A stretch of DNA of 64,000 nucleotides from Lysinibacillus sp. 2017 (GTDB lineage Bacteria; Bacillota; Bacilli; Bacillales_A; Planococcaceae). The stretch lies in the NCBI RefSeq assembly GCF_003073375.1, contig NZ_CP029002.1, positions 3,446,001 through 3,510,000 of the forward strand, written 5' to 3'. Shown piece by piece: positions 1 to 12,969 of this stretch; the first letter of the stretch is position 1, and every line of letters starts with the position of its first letter. A program made the translations under genes and the position numbers. Below the pieces are notes generated by a model that was not told the origin of the DNA, did no database searches, and saw only the letters and a program-made list of their open reading frames with translations.

Positions 1-290
1 TCCTTTGAAACACGTAGCGCCTCACGCATTAAGCCTTCACCAATACCTTGCCCACGAACAGATTCTACAACCGCCACATTTGTAATTTGTGCCGCATCGA
101 TGACAAGCCAAACGCCGCAAAAGCCAATAATTTTACCCGTTTCATCTTCTGCTACTAAATAATGAGAAAATTGATTTTCTGTCATTTCATAGTAGAAAGA
201 ATCTAATGTCCAGGGCGTTGGGAAAGTTGCTAGTTCGATTGCATGCACCGATTCTACATCGGCAATTGTCATTTTACGATAAACAACCAT
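1..290 (-). CDS. rimI: ribosomal protein alanine N-acetyltransferase RimI (partial, 3' end outside window)
   Basis: GNAT-family acetyltransferase. In the known family RimI acetylates the N-terminal alanine of ribosomal protein S18. Only the first 96 residues lie in the window; the frame is open to base 1. The acetyl-CoA loop R-G-Q-G-I-G is at residues 79-84, preceded by the usual beta strand (ITNVAVVESV). The ATG at 290 overlaps the tsaB stop by one base (TAATG), so translation is probably coupled. This is the last visible gene of a tsaE-tsaB-rimI operon matching B. subtilis ydiB-ydiC-ydiD; tsaD would be expected beyond the edge. Identity is confident from context plus motif; substrate is inferred from the family. 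Confidence 0.88.
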   Translation of the reverse strand, partial: MVVYRKMTIADVESVHAIELATFPTPWTLDSFYYEMTENQFSHYLVAEDETGKIIGFCGVWLVIDAAQITNVAVVESVRGQGIGEGLMREALRVSK

Positions 291-994
291 TACAGACGCT
301 CCTTCTTCTGTTCTTTAATCCAATTAGCCTCAGCCTCAGCTAAACGACGATATTCGGGCACTAAATTATGCGTAGCATCAATAGATGGTAGCTCCTCTTT
401 TTCAGCAATTGCGATTAACTCTGAAGCACGCGGTAGATCTAGTGTAGATGGGACACGTAAAGCATTTTCACCAAGAACTTCTTTGATCTTCTCATAATAC
501 AATGATACATCAGTACCAATAAATAATACCTTACTGTCTAATGCCTTTAACTTTTCTAATAAGCCATCAATATGGTCATGATAATCTTCAATTAATGTAT
601 TTAACGTTCCACCTTCATAAACACCAGCATAGACATTTTGACGACGTGCATCAAATAACGCACAAATAGTAATATTTGCAATACGAGCATTCGCAGCTAA
701 TGCTTTTACGCTGGATACACCTACTAAAGGCTTTTGCAATGACCAAGCAAGTGTTTTCGCTAATGTTACGCCAATTCGAACACCTGTGTATGAACCAGGT
801 CCCTTAGATACGGCAATTGCATCAATTTGAGATGCCTCAATTCCTGCCTTTTTTATTACTTCTTCAATCGCTGGCATCGCACCAACTGAATGTGTTAATT
901 TTATATTTTGTACAACTTCTGCAACTATTTTTCCATCATTCACAACTGCTACAGAAAGCGGTGCATTTGCTGTTTCAATTCCTAACCAAATCAT
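290..994 (-). CDS. tsaB: tRNA t6A37 threonylcarbamoyl-transfer protein TsaB
   Basis: TsaB is the ASKHA-fold partner that dimerises with TsaD and works with TsaE to place threonylcarbamoyl on A37 of ANN-decoding tRNAs in the cytoplasm. The 234-residue protein is family-sized. It opens with the conserved strand WLGIETAN and carries GPGSYTGVRIG at 65-75, the TsaB/TsaD family signature. The ATG at 994 overlaps the tsaE TGA as ATGA, and its stop touches the rimI start, so the three genes form a tightly coupled operon. Like other TsaB proteins it is expected to lack catalysis itself. Confidence 0.95.
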   Translation of the reverse strand: MIWLGIETANAPLSVAVVNDGKIVAEVVQNIKLTHSVGAMPAIEEVIKKAGIEASQIDAIAVSKGPGSYTGVRIGVTLAKTLAWSLQKPLVGVSSVKALAANARIANITICALFDARRQNVYAGVYEGGTLNTLIEDYHDHIDGLLEKLKALDSKVLFIGTDVSLYYEKIKEVLGENALRVPSTLDLPRASELIAIAEKEELPSIDATHNLVPEYRRLAEAEANWIKEQKKERL

Positions 995-1443
995 TTTACT
1001 AGCTCCTCACACAGATGGACATATTTTGTGCCCATTGGTTTAAATACAAATTTTCTTTTCTGATCGTCAATACGGGTAATCTCAATTGCTAAACGCTCAG
1101 TTGGTAAATCCGCTTCAATTAAGTGCGCCCACTCCACAACTGTAACCGCATCGCCGTAAAAGATTTCATCCCAACCTAAATCCTCATCACTATTTTCTAA
1201 GCGATAGACATCTAAATGGTTTAACGGAAGTCGTCCCTCATATTGCTTCATAATCGTAAATGTTGGACTGTTGACTGTACGCTTAATGCCTAACCCTTTT
1301 GCAAAGCTTTGCGTAAATGTCGTTTTTCCAGCCCCTAAATCACCCTCAAGTGTAATGACATATTGTGGCTCCACTAATGCAGCCAAACGCATTGCAAGTG
1401 CTTGTGTTTCTTCTAATGCGTTAATTTGCTTTTCAAAAATCAT
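991..1443 (-). CDS. tsaE: tRNA t6A37 biosynthesis ATPase TsaE
   Basis: Small P-loop ATPase of the t6A complex. At 150 residues it has the family's usual length. Walker A GDLGAGKTT is at 34-42, followed by NSPTFTI (58-64), HLDVYRL (76-82) and VVEW (102-105), all typical of TsaE/YdiB. The open frame continues 22 codons further upstream, but ATG 1443 is chosen because GGAAGGAAG sits about 7 bases before it and because the extra residues do not belong to the family. First gene of the tsaE-tsaB-rimI operon. A 9-bp inverted repeat lies in the leader. Confidence 0.94.
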   Translation of the reverse strand: MIFEKQINALEETQALAMRLAALVEPQYVITLEGDLGAGKTTFTQSFAKGLGIKRTVNSPTFTIMKQYEGRLPLNHLDVYRLENSDEDLGWDEIFYGDAVTVVEWAHLIEADLPTERLAIEITRIDDQKRKFVFKPMGTKYVHLCEELVK

Positions 1444-1487
1444 ATAGTTGCTTCCTTCCGCCAAAAAGTCCATTACCTCTAGTTTAC

Positions 1488-1524
1488 TTGAAGTGAAGCA
1501 ATTGTTCAAAATGTATCACTTCAA
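1488..1524. repeat. 9-bp inverted repeat in the tsaE leader
   Basis: TTGAAGTGA (1488-1496) and its exact complement TCACTTCAA (1516-1524) are separated by 19 bases, 45 bases upstream of the tsaE start. It could be a transcript hairpin or a paired operator; no downstream T tract marks it as a terminator on the minus strand. Confidence 0.4.
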
Positions 1525-1577
1525 AACAACTTCATCATGTCCATTTGGTTATTCCATTAAAATATGCCATTACACTC

Positions 1578-1618
1578 ACAAAGGGCTCAACTGAATAATT
1601 ACTTTCAGTCAAGCCCTT
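1578..1618 (-). terminator. intrinsic terminator after the 112-residue membrane protein gene
   Basis: A 12-bp stem (1583-1594 with 1605-1616, some G-U pairs) begins 8 bases past the stop at 1624. The U tract is short, so efficiency may be moderate. It separates this gene from tsaE. Confidence 0.6.
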
Positions 1619-1623
1619 CTCAG

Positions 1624-1962
1624 TTAACGCATCGAATTTCCTCGTCGTTCCTTTATTTCTTTTTTTACTAATCGATCATTTTCAAATTGAATCTGATATC
1701 CCCTAGTTAATAATATTTCATCGTTCCATTCATAAACATCGCTTTTAATTTCTTTGCCCGCTCCACCAACAATTCGGACGACATCTATATATGACATATC
1801 TTTCTGAAGTTGATTATATTCATCTTCATTCATATATTTTTGCCAAGTATATTGATTTTTTTCTTCGATTTCTAATACCTTATTATCATACGAAGTAACA
1901 ACCAAAAATAAAAAGAAAACGAGATAAATAATTAGATAAACAAACAATCTTTTTTTATTCAT
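1624..1962 (-). CDS. small membrane-anchored protein, BamE/SmpA-like C-terminal region
   Basis: I do not recognise a named gene. The 112-residue protein has a basic N-terminus (MNKKR), one hydrophobic segment at about 6-23, and a roughly 85-residue soluble part likely outside the cell. The stretch YIDVVRIVGGAGKEI followed by a tryptophan-containing strand resembles the small BamE/SmpA-like or DUF3862-like fold of secreted Firmicute proteins (inference from pattern only). ATG 1962 is chosen because GGGGGA lies 7 bases upstream; an open frame reaches 2019 without a ribosome-binding site. It is monocistronic with its own terminator. Confidence 0.6.
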   Translation of the reverse strand: MNKKRLFVYLIIYLVFFLFLVVTSYDNKVLEIEEKNQYTWQKYMNEDEYNQLQKDMSYIDVVRIVGGAGKEIKSDVYEWNDEILLTRGYQIQFENDRLVKKEIKERRGNSMR

Positions 1963-2117
1963 CAGCATTCCCCCATAAGAAACATTAGAAAGTAACATCA
2001 GGTGCCTAATAGTAAACAACGATGCCCTTACTTATATATGAAACTTTTCCCTGAAGGTGTTTGTTCAAAACATATGTAAGATTGTTTGTTCAATCTATAA
2101 TAATTATTCTATAAAAA

Positions 2118-2149
2118 CAAAAAAGCAATCCGTATACTTACGAATCACT
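2118..2149 (-). terminator. intrinsic terminator of tRNA-Asp copy 1
   Basis: An 11-bp stem (2124-2134 with 2139-2149, with G-U pairs), loop of 4, then six U on the minus strand. It starts 19 bases after the CCA end of the tRNA-Asp gene, giving this tRNA a self-contained transcription unit. Confidence 0.7.
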
Positions 2150-2167
2150 GAATACTTCATATTAAAA

Positions 2168-2243
2168 TGGCGGTCCCGACCGGGATCGAACCGGCGATCT
2201 CCTGCGTGACAGGCAGGCATGTTAACCGCTACACCACGGGACC
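2168..2243 (-). tRNA. tRNA-Asp (GTC), copy 1, downstream of the rRNA operon
   Basis: A 76-nt cloverleaf with encoded CCA. The anticodon loop CTGTCAC gives GTC (Asp). It is identical to the copy at 8082-8157. It lies beyond the rRNA-operon terminator and has a near-consensus promoter 25 bases upstream and its own terminator. Confidence 0.97.
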
Positions 2244-2267
2244 ATTTATTATTCTTGAACCTTGATA

Positions 2268-2296
2268 ATTATAACAAAAAATTTTTATAATGACAA
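2268..2296 (-). promoter_or_regulatory. sigma-A promoter of tRNA-Asp copy 1
   Basis: Minus strand TTGTCA (2291-2296), 17-base spacer, TATAAT (2268-2273). The predicted start is about 18 bases before the mature tRNA. It lies after the rRNA-operon terminator, so this tRNA can be made independently of rRNA. Confidence 0.8.
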
Positions 2297-2364
2297 TATT
2301 ATTTTCTTAATAAAACATTCGATGGAAATTCTCACCCAGCTTTTAATTATCCCCATTTCTTAAA

Positions 2365-2384
2365 GTTAAGTTAAGTTAAGTTAA
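2365..2384. repeat. tandem repeat, four GTTAA units
   Basis: Four perfect head-to-tail copies of GTTAA between the rRNA-operon terminator and the tRNA-Asp promoter. It is noncoding and may be prone to copy-number slippage. No function is evident. Confidence 0.8.
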
Positions 2385-2399
2385 ATTTAGTGTATGCAC

Positions 2400-2427
2400 A
2401 AAAAAACCACTGATTTCTCAGTGGTTT
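2400..2427 (-). terminator. rRNA operon terminator
   Basis: Nine-bp stem (2405-2413 with 2418-2426), 4-base loop and a run of U on the minus strand, 7 bases after the 5S 3' end. Confidence 0.85.
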
Positions 2428-2433
2428 AACTTT

Positions 2434-2550
<117 letters not shown>

Positions 2551-2644
2551 TTTGACATGGATGTCATGGCGTCTACTTTGCCACAGGACGTGGCGCTCTT
2601 AGTAGACGTTCCTTTTAAAGAACATCCGTGTATATGTAGAAAGA

Positions 2645-2695
2645 ATTGTTCTTTCAAAACTGGATAAACGTTTCATTGAGTTATGCAATAAAATG
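2645..2695 (-). other. 23S-5S spacer carrying the 3' half of the 23S processing stem
   Basis: Bases about 2645-2671 are complementary to about 5729-5757 in the 16S-23S spacer, so the precursor can close a long stem around 23S rRNA of the kind cut by RNase III/Mini-III in Bacilli. Seen directly as complementarity; the enzyme is inferred. Confidence 0.65.
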
Positions 2696-7500
<4,805 letters not shown>

Positions 7501-7579
7501 AGTTAGTTTGAAAGCTCATTTGCTTTGCTAGCGTATCAACTAAAAGTTGATATCTATTTTTGCTTCATTTAAGAAGCTT

Positions 7580-7616
7580 TGTTTCATTAACGTTGCTTGT
7601 TCAGTTTTCAAGGTTC
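7580..7616 (-). other. 16S leader half of the 16S processing stem
   Basis: The transcript here (minus strand CCTTGAAAACTGAACAAGC and on) is complementary, with few mismatches, to the spacer segment at about 5876-5911, closing a stem around 16S rRNA. Confidence 0.65.
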
Positions 7617-7645
7617 ATGACACTGTCACTCGCGACAGTTATTTA

Positions 7646-7674
7646 AGTATAACTTGTATCAATAGATATGTCAA
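7646..7674 (-). promoter_or_regulatory. rRNA operon sigma-A promoter
   Basis: Minus strand TTGACA (7669-7674), 17-base spacer, TATACT (7646-7651). It lies between tRNA-Gly and the 16S gene, so rRNA need not rely on read-through from the upstream tRNA cluster. Confidence 0.85.
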
Positions 7675-7689
7675 CAAGTTTTTTTAAAA

Positions 7690-7763
7690 TGGAGCGGGTG
7701 ATGAGAATCGAACTCACGACATCAGCTTGGAAGGCTGAGGTTTTACCATTAAACTACACCCGC
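7690..7763 (-). tRNA. tRNA-Gly (TCC)
   Basis: 74 nt with encoded CCA. Anticodon loop CTTCCAA gives TCC (Gly). Last tRNA of the upstream cluster, directly before the rRNA promoter. Confidence 0.96.
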
Positions 7764-7782
7764 ATATATTTTGAGGTTATTT

Positions 7783-7868
<86 letters not shown>

Positions 7869-7921
7869 TTTATTCGACTTTTTTTATTATACAATATCAA
7901 TAAAATTTGTCAATATAAAAC

Positions 7922-7997
7922 TGGTGAGCCATGAAGGACTCGAACCTTCGACCCTCTGATTAAAAGTCAGATGCTCTACCAACTGAGCTAATGGCTC
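7922..7997 (-). tRNA. tRNA-Lys (TTT)
   Basis: 76 nt with encoded CCA. Anticodon loop CTTTTAA gives TTT (Lys). Confidence 0.97.
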
Positions 7998-8002
7998 GGA
8001 AA

Positions 8003-8077
8003 TGGCTGGGGAACCTGGATTCGAACCAGGGCATGACGGAATCAAAATCCGTTGCCTTACCGCTTGGCTATACCCCA
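8003..8077 (-). tRNA. tRNA-Gln (TTG)
   Basis: 75 nt with encoded CCA. Anticodon loop TTTTGAT gives TTG (Gln). Starts 5 bases downstream of tRNA-Asp copy 2. Confidence 0.95.
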
Positions 8078-8081
8078 AAAA

Positions 8082-8157
8082 TGGCGGTCCCGACCGGGAT
8101 CGAACCGGCGATCTCCTGCGTGACAGGCAGGCATGTTAACCGCTACACCACGGGACC
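8082..8157 (-). tRNA. tRNA-Asp (GTC), copy 2, in the upstream cluster
   Basis: 76 nt with encoded CCA, identical base for base to the copy at 2168-2243. The identity extends only a few bases beyond the gene on each side. The two lie in the same orientation on either side of the rRNA operon. Confidence 0.97.
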
Positions 8158-8181
8158 ATAAGTAAAAACTATGAAATTAAA

Positions 8182-8256
8182 TGGTGACCCGTACGAGAAT
8201 CGAACTCGTGTTACCGCCGTGAAAGGGCGGTGTCTTAACCGCTTGACCAACGGGCC
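8182..8256 (-). tRNA. tRNA-Glu (TTC)
   Basis: 75 nt with encoded CCA. Anticodon loop CTTTCAC gives TTC (Glu). Confidence 0.97.
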
Positions 8257-8262
8257 ACTGTA

Positions 8263-8338
8263 TGGCTCCGAAGGTAGGACTCGAACCTACGACCTGCCGG
8301 TTAACAGCCGGATGCTCTACCAACTGAGCTACTTCGGA
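8263..8338 (-). tRNA. tRNA-Asn (GTT)
   Basis: 76 nt with encoded CCA. Anticodon loop CTGTTAA gives GTT (Asn). First tRNA of the cluster. Confidence 0.97.
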
Positions 8339-8379
8339 ATAACATTTATTTCGTCGTCGTTATCTTGTCGACTTTTACT

Positions 8380-8408
8380 ATTATAGAGAGACCTTTCAGA
8401 TTCGTCAA
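8380..8408 (-). promoter_or_regulatory. sigma-A promoter of the seven-tRNA cluster
   Basis: Minus strand TTGACG (8403-8408), 17-base spacer, TATAAT (8380-8385), about 40 bases before tRNA-Asn. Confidence 0.82.
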
Positions 8409-8533
8409 TACTTTTTTTGAAAGTTTTTCGCGATATTTTTTCTTTCTATTATATAACCAAAAAACTATTATCTATTTTAGTTTGATTTATAAACGTATTA
8501 ATTCATTTGTCCGAAATGCCTTCAATTAAAACA

Positions 8534-9004
8534 TTATAATACTTTACTCTCAAAAAAAATAATTTTCCCTTTACAAACACTACAACAATACTTTGTTGTA
8601 TCCATACGTTTCTTTCTTTTATAAAGTTGCCCACAGTCCATACATTTATAATAGTGTATAGTTTTTTGCTTCACCTTTTTTTCTGGAGTCTCAATTCGAG
8701 AGCAAAATCTTGGTGCACCCACATTTAATAACAGTTCCCTAAAATCCGAATCCCGATGTTTATAACCTTTCCCTAAAAGATGTAAATGGTAATGACATAA
8801 TTCGTGTAAGATAATTCCTCGCAATTCTTCTATTCCAAAATGTTCGTACATTGTTTTATTTAATTGAATATCGTGGCTTTGTAACATATATCGGCCACCT
8901 GTTGTTTTCAAACGGCTATTAAAGTAAGCACGGTGAAGGAATGGGCGATGGAAATATTCTAACGAAAGTTCTTCTACTAATTTTTGTGCCTGCTCATCCG
9001 TCAT
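8534..9004 (-). CDS. sprT: SprT-like zinc metalloprotein
   Basis: SprT/YdcK family; members resemble the Spartan protease domain, but the bacterial function is not settled. The 156-residue protein has a metalloprotease-like HELCH at 67-71 with further histidines following, and a C-terminal zinc ribbon with Cys 121, 124, 141 and 144. ATG 9004 has AAAGGTGG 8 bases upstream; a TTG one codon earlier is also possible. It follows tex, as in B. subtilis (ydcI-ydcK), with a terminator between them, and precedes the tRNA cluster. Confidence 0.85.
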   Translation of the reverse strand: MTDEQAQKLVEELSLEYFHRPFLHRAYFNSRLKTTGGRYMLQSHDIQLNKTMYEHFGIEELRGIILHELCHYHLHLLGKGYKHRDSDFRELLLNVGAPRFCSRIETPEKKVKQKTIHYYKCMDCGQLYKRKKRMDTTKYCCSVCKGKIIFFESKVL

Positions 9005-9029
9005 CAATCAAACCACCTTTATAGCATAA

Positions 9030-9061
9030 TAAAAGCGCACAACATTCTGTGCGCTTTTATT
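9030..9061 (-). terminator. intrinsic terminator after tex
   Basis: A 10-bp perfect stem AAAAGCGCAC / GTGCGCTTTT (9031-9040 with 9049-9058) just past the tex stop; A/T-rich flanks could let it work both ways. Confidence 0.8.
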
Positions 9062-9081
9062 ATAAAGGATTTCTATTTTCT

Positions 9082-11253
9082 TTACACGTTTTCTTGGAGA
9101 GCAGGAGGAAGCATCGTTAATGAAATACGTCCTTTATTTGATTCTACTTTTTCTACCCATACTGTTACGATATCTCCGAGTGAAACAACGTCTAGCGGAT
9201 GCTTCACACGGCCTCTTTGTAATTTAGAAATGTGTACTAGACCATCTTGCTTTACGCCGATGTCAACAAAAGCGCCGAAATCAACGACGTTACGAACAGT
9301 CCCTTGAAGCTCCATTCCAACCTGTAAATCGTCCATTTTCAAAACATCCGTCTTTAATAATGGTTGAGGGAACGCATCACGAGGGTCACGCGAAGGTTTC
9401 ATTAATGTATCAACAATATCTTTTAGTGTTACTTCGCCCACATTAAGGTTTTCACTTAATGCCGTTAAACTTAACTGACTAATTACTGCTTCTGCTTTTG
9501 ATGTGCCTACGTCTTTTTTCGTTAGATCCGCAGCTTCTAAAATGGCCTCTGCTAATTTATAGCTTTCTGGGTGAATCCCTGTTGCGTCTAATGGATTTTT
9601 TGCTTCAGGAATGCGTAAAAATCCGATTGCTTGCTCATATGTTTTCGCGCCTAGACGAGGTATTTTTTTCAATTGAGCGCGTGACGTAAATTGTCCATTT
9701 TCACTTCGCATTATTACGATATTTTCAGCTACCGTCTTTGATAAACCTGAAACGTATTGTAACAACGATGCTGATGCTGTATTTACATTAACCCCTACTT
9801 GGTTTACCGCTGTTTCTACAATGAATGTTAATGATTCAGCTAATTGCTTTTGTGAAACGTCATGTTGATATTGACCAACACCTACAGCTTTTGGATCGAT
9901 TTTCACCAGTTCGGATAATGGATCTTGTAAGCGTCGTGCGATTGATACTGCGCTACGCTGTTCAACTTGTAAATCTGGGAATTCTGCTCGTGCAGTTTCA
10001 GAAGCAGAATAAACTGATGCACCCGCTTCACTAACAATGACATAGGCTACTTGTTGGTCTACTTCTTTTAATACTTCTGCAACAAACTGTTCGGTCTCTC
10101 GCGAAGCTGTTCCGTTTCCAATTGCGATAATGCTAACCGGGTATTTTTTTAATAATGTTTTGAACGTCGCTTTTGCTTTCGATGGATCTGATGTTGTATG
10201 TGGATAAATGACACCAATTTCAATCATTTTCCCTGTTTCATCGACGACTGCTAACTTACAACCTGTACGGTATGCTGGGTCCACACCTAATACGACTTTT
10301 CCGCGCATCGGTGGCTGTAATAATAAATTACGTAAATTCTCTGAGAAAATATGAATCGCTTGTGCTTCACCTTTTGCCGTTAATTCTGAGCGTAATTCAT
10401 TTTCAATAGAAGGTTTAATTAAGCGCTTATAGCTATCAGCAATCGCTAACTTCACTTCTTCAACCGATGGACCAACAAAATTTCTTGGAATAAAGTGAAA
10501 TTCCATTTGTGTCGTTGCTTTATCAACCGGCACATCAATCGATACACGTAAAATATCTTCTTTTTCTCCACGATTTACCGCTAATGTACGGTGTGGTGCC
10601 ATTCGATGTACCGGCTCTTCGTATTCATAGTACATTTCGAATACTTGCTTCTCATCTTTTTCGGCGTTTTTAACCGCTGTAACTAATTTTCCTTCACGCC
10701 AAGATAGCGTACGTAATTTTTCCCGCACGGCAGCATCATCTGCAAATCGTTCTGCTAAAATATCGCGTGCACCAGCCAAAGCATCTTCAGCAGTTGCGAC
10801 ACCCTGTTCTTCGTTAATAAACGGCATGGCTAATTGTTCAACAGATTGTTTTGTATATTGTAAAAGTTTGTCTGCTAACGGTTCTAACCCACGCTCTTTT
10901 GCAATCGTTGCTTTCGTACGACGTTTTTGCTTATATGGTCGGTATAAATCTTCGACACGTTGTAGCACTGTAGCCGCTTGAATAGCTATAGTAAGTTCCT
11001 CGGTTAACTTTCCTTGCTCCTCAATTAAGCGAAGTACCTCTTCTTTTCTTGTTTCGAGTTGTTGTATGTAGTGGTAACGGTCTTCCACAGCTTTAATTTG
11101 GACTTCATCAAGAGATCCCGTCATTTCTTTTCGGTAACGTGCAATAAATGGTACGGTATTACCTTCTTCTAAAAGTTGAATAACTGCTTGTACTTGTTTT
11201 GATTGTATCTTAACGTCGTTCGCAATCATTTGTAGCATTTGCTTTTGTTCCAT
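9082..11253 (-). CDS. tex: Tex family RNA-binding transcription accessory protein
   Basis: At 723 residues it is slightly shorter than B. pertussis Tex. Visible parts in order: N-terminal helical/HTH region; an RNase H-like YqgF domain with GVDPAYRTG near 325; helix-hairpin-helix repeats around 480-560; a C-terminal S1 domain from about 640, with the VVDFGAFVDIGVKQDGLVHIS-type core. Tex binds nucleic acid and affects transcription and toxin expression in several bacteria; the exact role in Bacilli is not settled. Start ATG 11253 follows AAAGGAG. It sits downstream of sigB in the place B. subtilis uses for ydcI. Confidence 0.93.
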   Translation of the reverse strand: MEQKQMLQMIANDVKIQSKQVQAVIQLLEEGNTVPFIARYRKEMTGSLDEVQIKAVEDRYHYIQQLETRKEEVLRLIEEQGKLTEELTIAIQAATVLQRVEDLYRPYKQKRRTKATIAKERGLEPLADKLLQYTKQSVEQLAMPFINEEQGVATAEDALAGARDILAERFADDAAVREKLRTLSWREGKLVTAVKNAEKDEKQVFEMYYEYEEPVHRMAPHRTLAVNRGEKEDILRVSIDVPVDKATTQMEFHFIPRNFVGPSVEEVKLAIADSYKRLIKPSIENELRSELTAKGEAQAIHIFSENLRNLLLQPPMRGKVVLGVDPAYRTGCKLAVVDETGKMIEIGVIYPHTTSDPSKAKATFKTLLKKYPVSIIAIGNGTASRETEQFVAEVLKEVDQQVAYVIVSEAGASVYSASETARAEFPDLQVEQRSAVSIARRLQDPLSELVKIDPKAVGVGQYQHDVSQKQLAESLTFIVETAVNQVGVNVNTASASLLQYVSGLSKTVAENIVIMRSENGQFTSRAQLKKIPRLGAKTYEQAIGFLRIPEAKNPLDATGIHPESYKLAEAILEAADLTKKDVGTSKAEAVISQLSLTALSENLNVGEVTLKDIVDTLMKPSRDPRDAFPQPLLKTDVLKMDDLQVGMELQGTVRNVVDFGAFVDIGVKQDGLVHISKLQRGRVKHPLDVVSLGDIVTVWVEKVESNKGRISLTMLPPALQENV

Positions 11254-11336
11254 TGTGCCACTCCTTTTATTTAATTACTTCATAGTTTACCACTATCAAT
11301 CTTTAGATTCTCTTGAAAACTCGCACTTTTAACCAT

Positions 11337-11366
11337 AAAAAAAGAGTCCACATATTTAGTAGACTC
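11337..11366 (-). terminator. intrinsic terminator after sigB
   Basis: An 8-bp stem (11344-11351 with 11359-11366) followed by seven U on the minus strand, 7 bases after the sigB stop. It closes the operon where rsbX would follow in B. subtilis. Confidence 0.78.
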
Positions 11367-11372
11367 CCATAA

Positions 11373-12158
11373 TTATAGTGTAACGCCACCACTCGCAATA
11401 ATGGTATCTTGTAATATCTTGATTGCTTTCCGCTGAATACGAGATACGTGCATTTGAGAAATGCCCAGTCGTTCTCCAGCTTCTTTTTGGCTTAACTGAT
11501 CTAAATAAGTTAATTGAATAATTTGGCGTTCACGCTCATTTAAAACGCTCATTGCATCTGCAACAATCATACTACGATTTGTCGATTCAAAACCGTCATC
11601 TTCTTTTCCGACAACATCAAATAGTGTTACCGTGCTGCCATCTGAATCAGATTCAATGGAATGATCCATTGATAACGCTTGATAACTACGTCCCATTTCC
11701 ATTGCTTCTAGTACTTCTTCATCCTGCACTTCTAAGTAACTAGCAATTTCACTAATGGACGGAGAGCGTTGGTATTCCGTTGTTAATGCTTCAACTGCCG
11801 CCTTAATTCGAGGCCCCAGCTCTTTAATACGTCTTGGAACATGAACATCCCACGTTTTATCACGTAAAAAACGTTTAATTTCCCCAACGATTGTCGGGAC
11901 CGCAAATGCTTCAAAACTTCTTCCAAAAGAAGGGTCAAATCGTCGAATCGCGCCTAATAATCCAAGCATACCTACTTGTACAATATCATCATAATAAGAT
12001 TTACCATGTGAATATTTACGAGCAATTGACTCTACTAACTGTTGATAACGCAAAACTAAATTTGTCTGAGCCTCGTCACTTTCATGCTCTTGATATTCTG
12101 CGATCCAGTTTAATACCTCTTCTTTTGATGAATTTTTAGGTAGTGATTCTTTCGACAT
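11373..12158 (-). CDS. sigB: general stress sigma factor SigB
   Basis: Sigma-70 family, SigB/SigF subgroup, 261 residues. Region 2 is visible as YDDIVQVGMLGLLGAIRRF and region 4 ends in an HTH containing QKEAGERLGISQMHVSRIQR. The start overlaps rsbW by 23 bases, as in other sigB operons, which links its synthesis to its anti-sigma factor. Its likely autoregulatory promoter is before rsbV. In known systems SigB drives general-stress genes when released from RsbW; a candidate target promoter is present in this window at 37275-37299. Confidence 0.95.
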   Translation of the reverse strand: MSKESLPKNSSKEEVLNWIAEYQEHESDEAQTNLVLRYQQLVESIARKYSHGKSYYDDIVQVGMLGLLGAIRRFDPSFGRSFEAFAVPTIVGEIKRFLRDKTWDVHVPRRIKELGPRIKAAVEALTTEYQRSPSISEIASYLEVQDEEVLEAMEMGRSYQALSMDHSIESDSDGSTVTLFDVVGKEDDGFESTNRSMIVADAMSVLNERERQIIQLTYLDQLSQKEAGERLGISQMHVSRIQRKAIKILQDTIIASGGVTL

Positions 12159-12609
12159 TCCCCTTCACCTGCTCTCTCGAGACATACTTAGTCATGAAAA
12201 CAGTAACCCCGCCTTCATTGTTTAACTTTACTTCATCCATTAATGTCTCCATTAAATAAAGTCCCAGTCCGCCTTCACGTAATAACGCGACATTTTCATC
12301 TTCATGATATGGACCTATTTTTGATTTAATTTCTTCAAAATTGAAGCTTACACCATAGTCTGCTACCATAATTTCAATTTTGTCATCGTATAACGCACAG
12401 CCAATCACGACTTCACCTTCATCATTCCCTCTATAAGCATGATGAACAACATTCGTAACAGCTTCACTTGTCGCAATTTTTAAATCTTCAATTTCATCAT
12501 ATGAAAATCCAACACGTACCCCTAAACCTGAGACCATTAAACGAATTACACTCACATATTGCGGCTTTGCAGGAACCCGAATTTCGATATAATCAAATGC
12601 TTTCATCAT
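12136..12609 (-). CDS. rsbW: anti-sigma-B factor / serine kinase RsbW
   Basis: GHKL-fold kinase, 157 residues, that binds SigB and phosphorylates RsbV. The N box TSEAVTNVVHHAY, the G1 motif VADYGVSF and the G2 motif EGGLGLYLM are present in order. ATG 12609 overlaps the rsbV stop by 4 bases; a second ATG at 12606 is better spaced from GGAG, so the true start may be one codon later. Translationally coupled to rsbV and sigB. Confidence 0.95.
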   Translation of the reverse strand: MMKAFDYIEIRVPAKPQYVSVIRLMVSGLGVRVGFSYDEIEDLKIATSEAVTNVVHHAYRGNDEGEVVIGCALYDDKIEIMVADYGVSFNFEEIKSKIGPYHEDENVALLREGGLGLYLMETLMDEVKLNNEGGVTVFMTKYVSREQVKGNVERITT

Positions 12610-12938
12610 TTCAACTCCAACTCTTCTTCGGTCTCAATACTCATCAATTCACTCAAACCTGTAATTTCAAATAATCTTACTAGACGGCTAGATAAACCTA
12701 CTAATTTAAATGGTGCATTTTCACGCGCTACCTTTTTATAAAAAGCTACAAAGATTCCTAAACCCGTACTGTCCATATAGTTGACTTTTGATAAATCCAA
12801 TTCAATCATTCTACCTTCTACAATACGCACTGTTTCAAGTTCTTCTCGTAAAATTGGTGCAGTAAAAGTATCAATTTCACCTTCAATATAACCCCTTAAT
12901 ACGTTTCCGTCTTCTCTAAATTGCACATTAACATTCAT
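12606..12938 (-). CDS. rsbV: anti-sigma factor antagonist RsbV
   Basis: STAS-domain protein, 110 residues, that frees SigB by binding RsbW when unphosphorylated. The phosphorylation-site motif YMDSTGLG matches RsbV of B. subtilis. ATG 12938 follows GGAGGTG at 7 bases. The sigma-B-type promoter at 12970-12995 lies directly upstream, so rsbV-rsbW-sigB can be induced apart from rsbT-rsbU. Confidence 0.95.
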   Translation of the reverse strand: MNVNVQFREDGNVLRGYIEGEIDTFTAPILREELETVRIVEGRMIELDLSKVNYMDSTGLGIFVAFYKKVARENAPFKLVGLSSRLVRLFEITGLSELMSIETEEELELK

Positions 12939-12969
12939 TAAAAGACACCTCCATCTATAAACTTATTTT

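Noticed and set aside
7887-8386. Open frames across the tRNA cluster
   Set aside because: They are read through tRNA genes; the peptides reflect tRNA sequence repeats.
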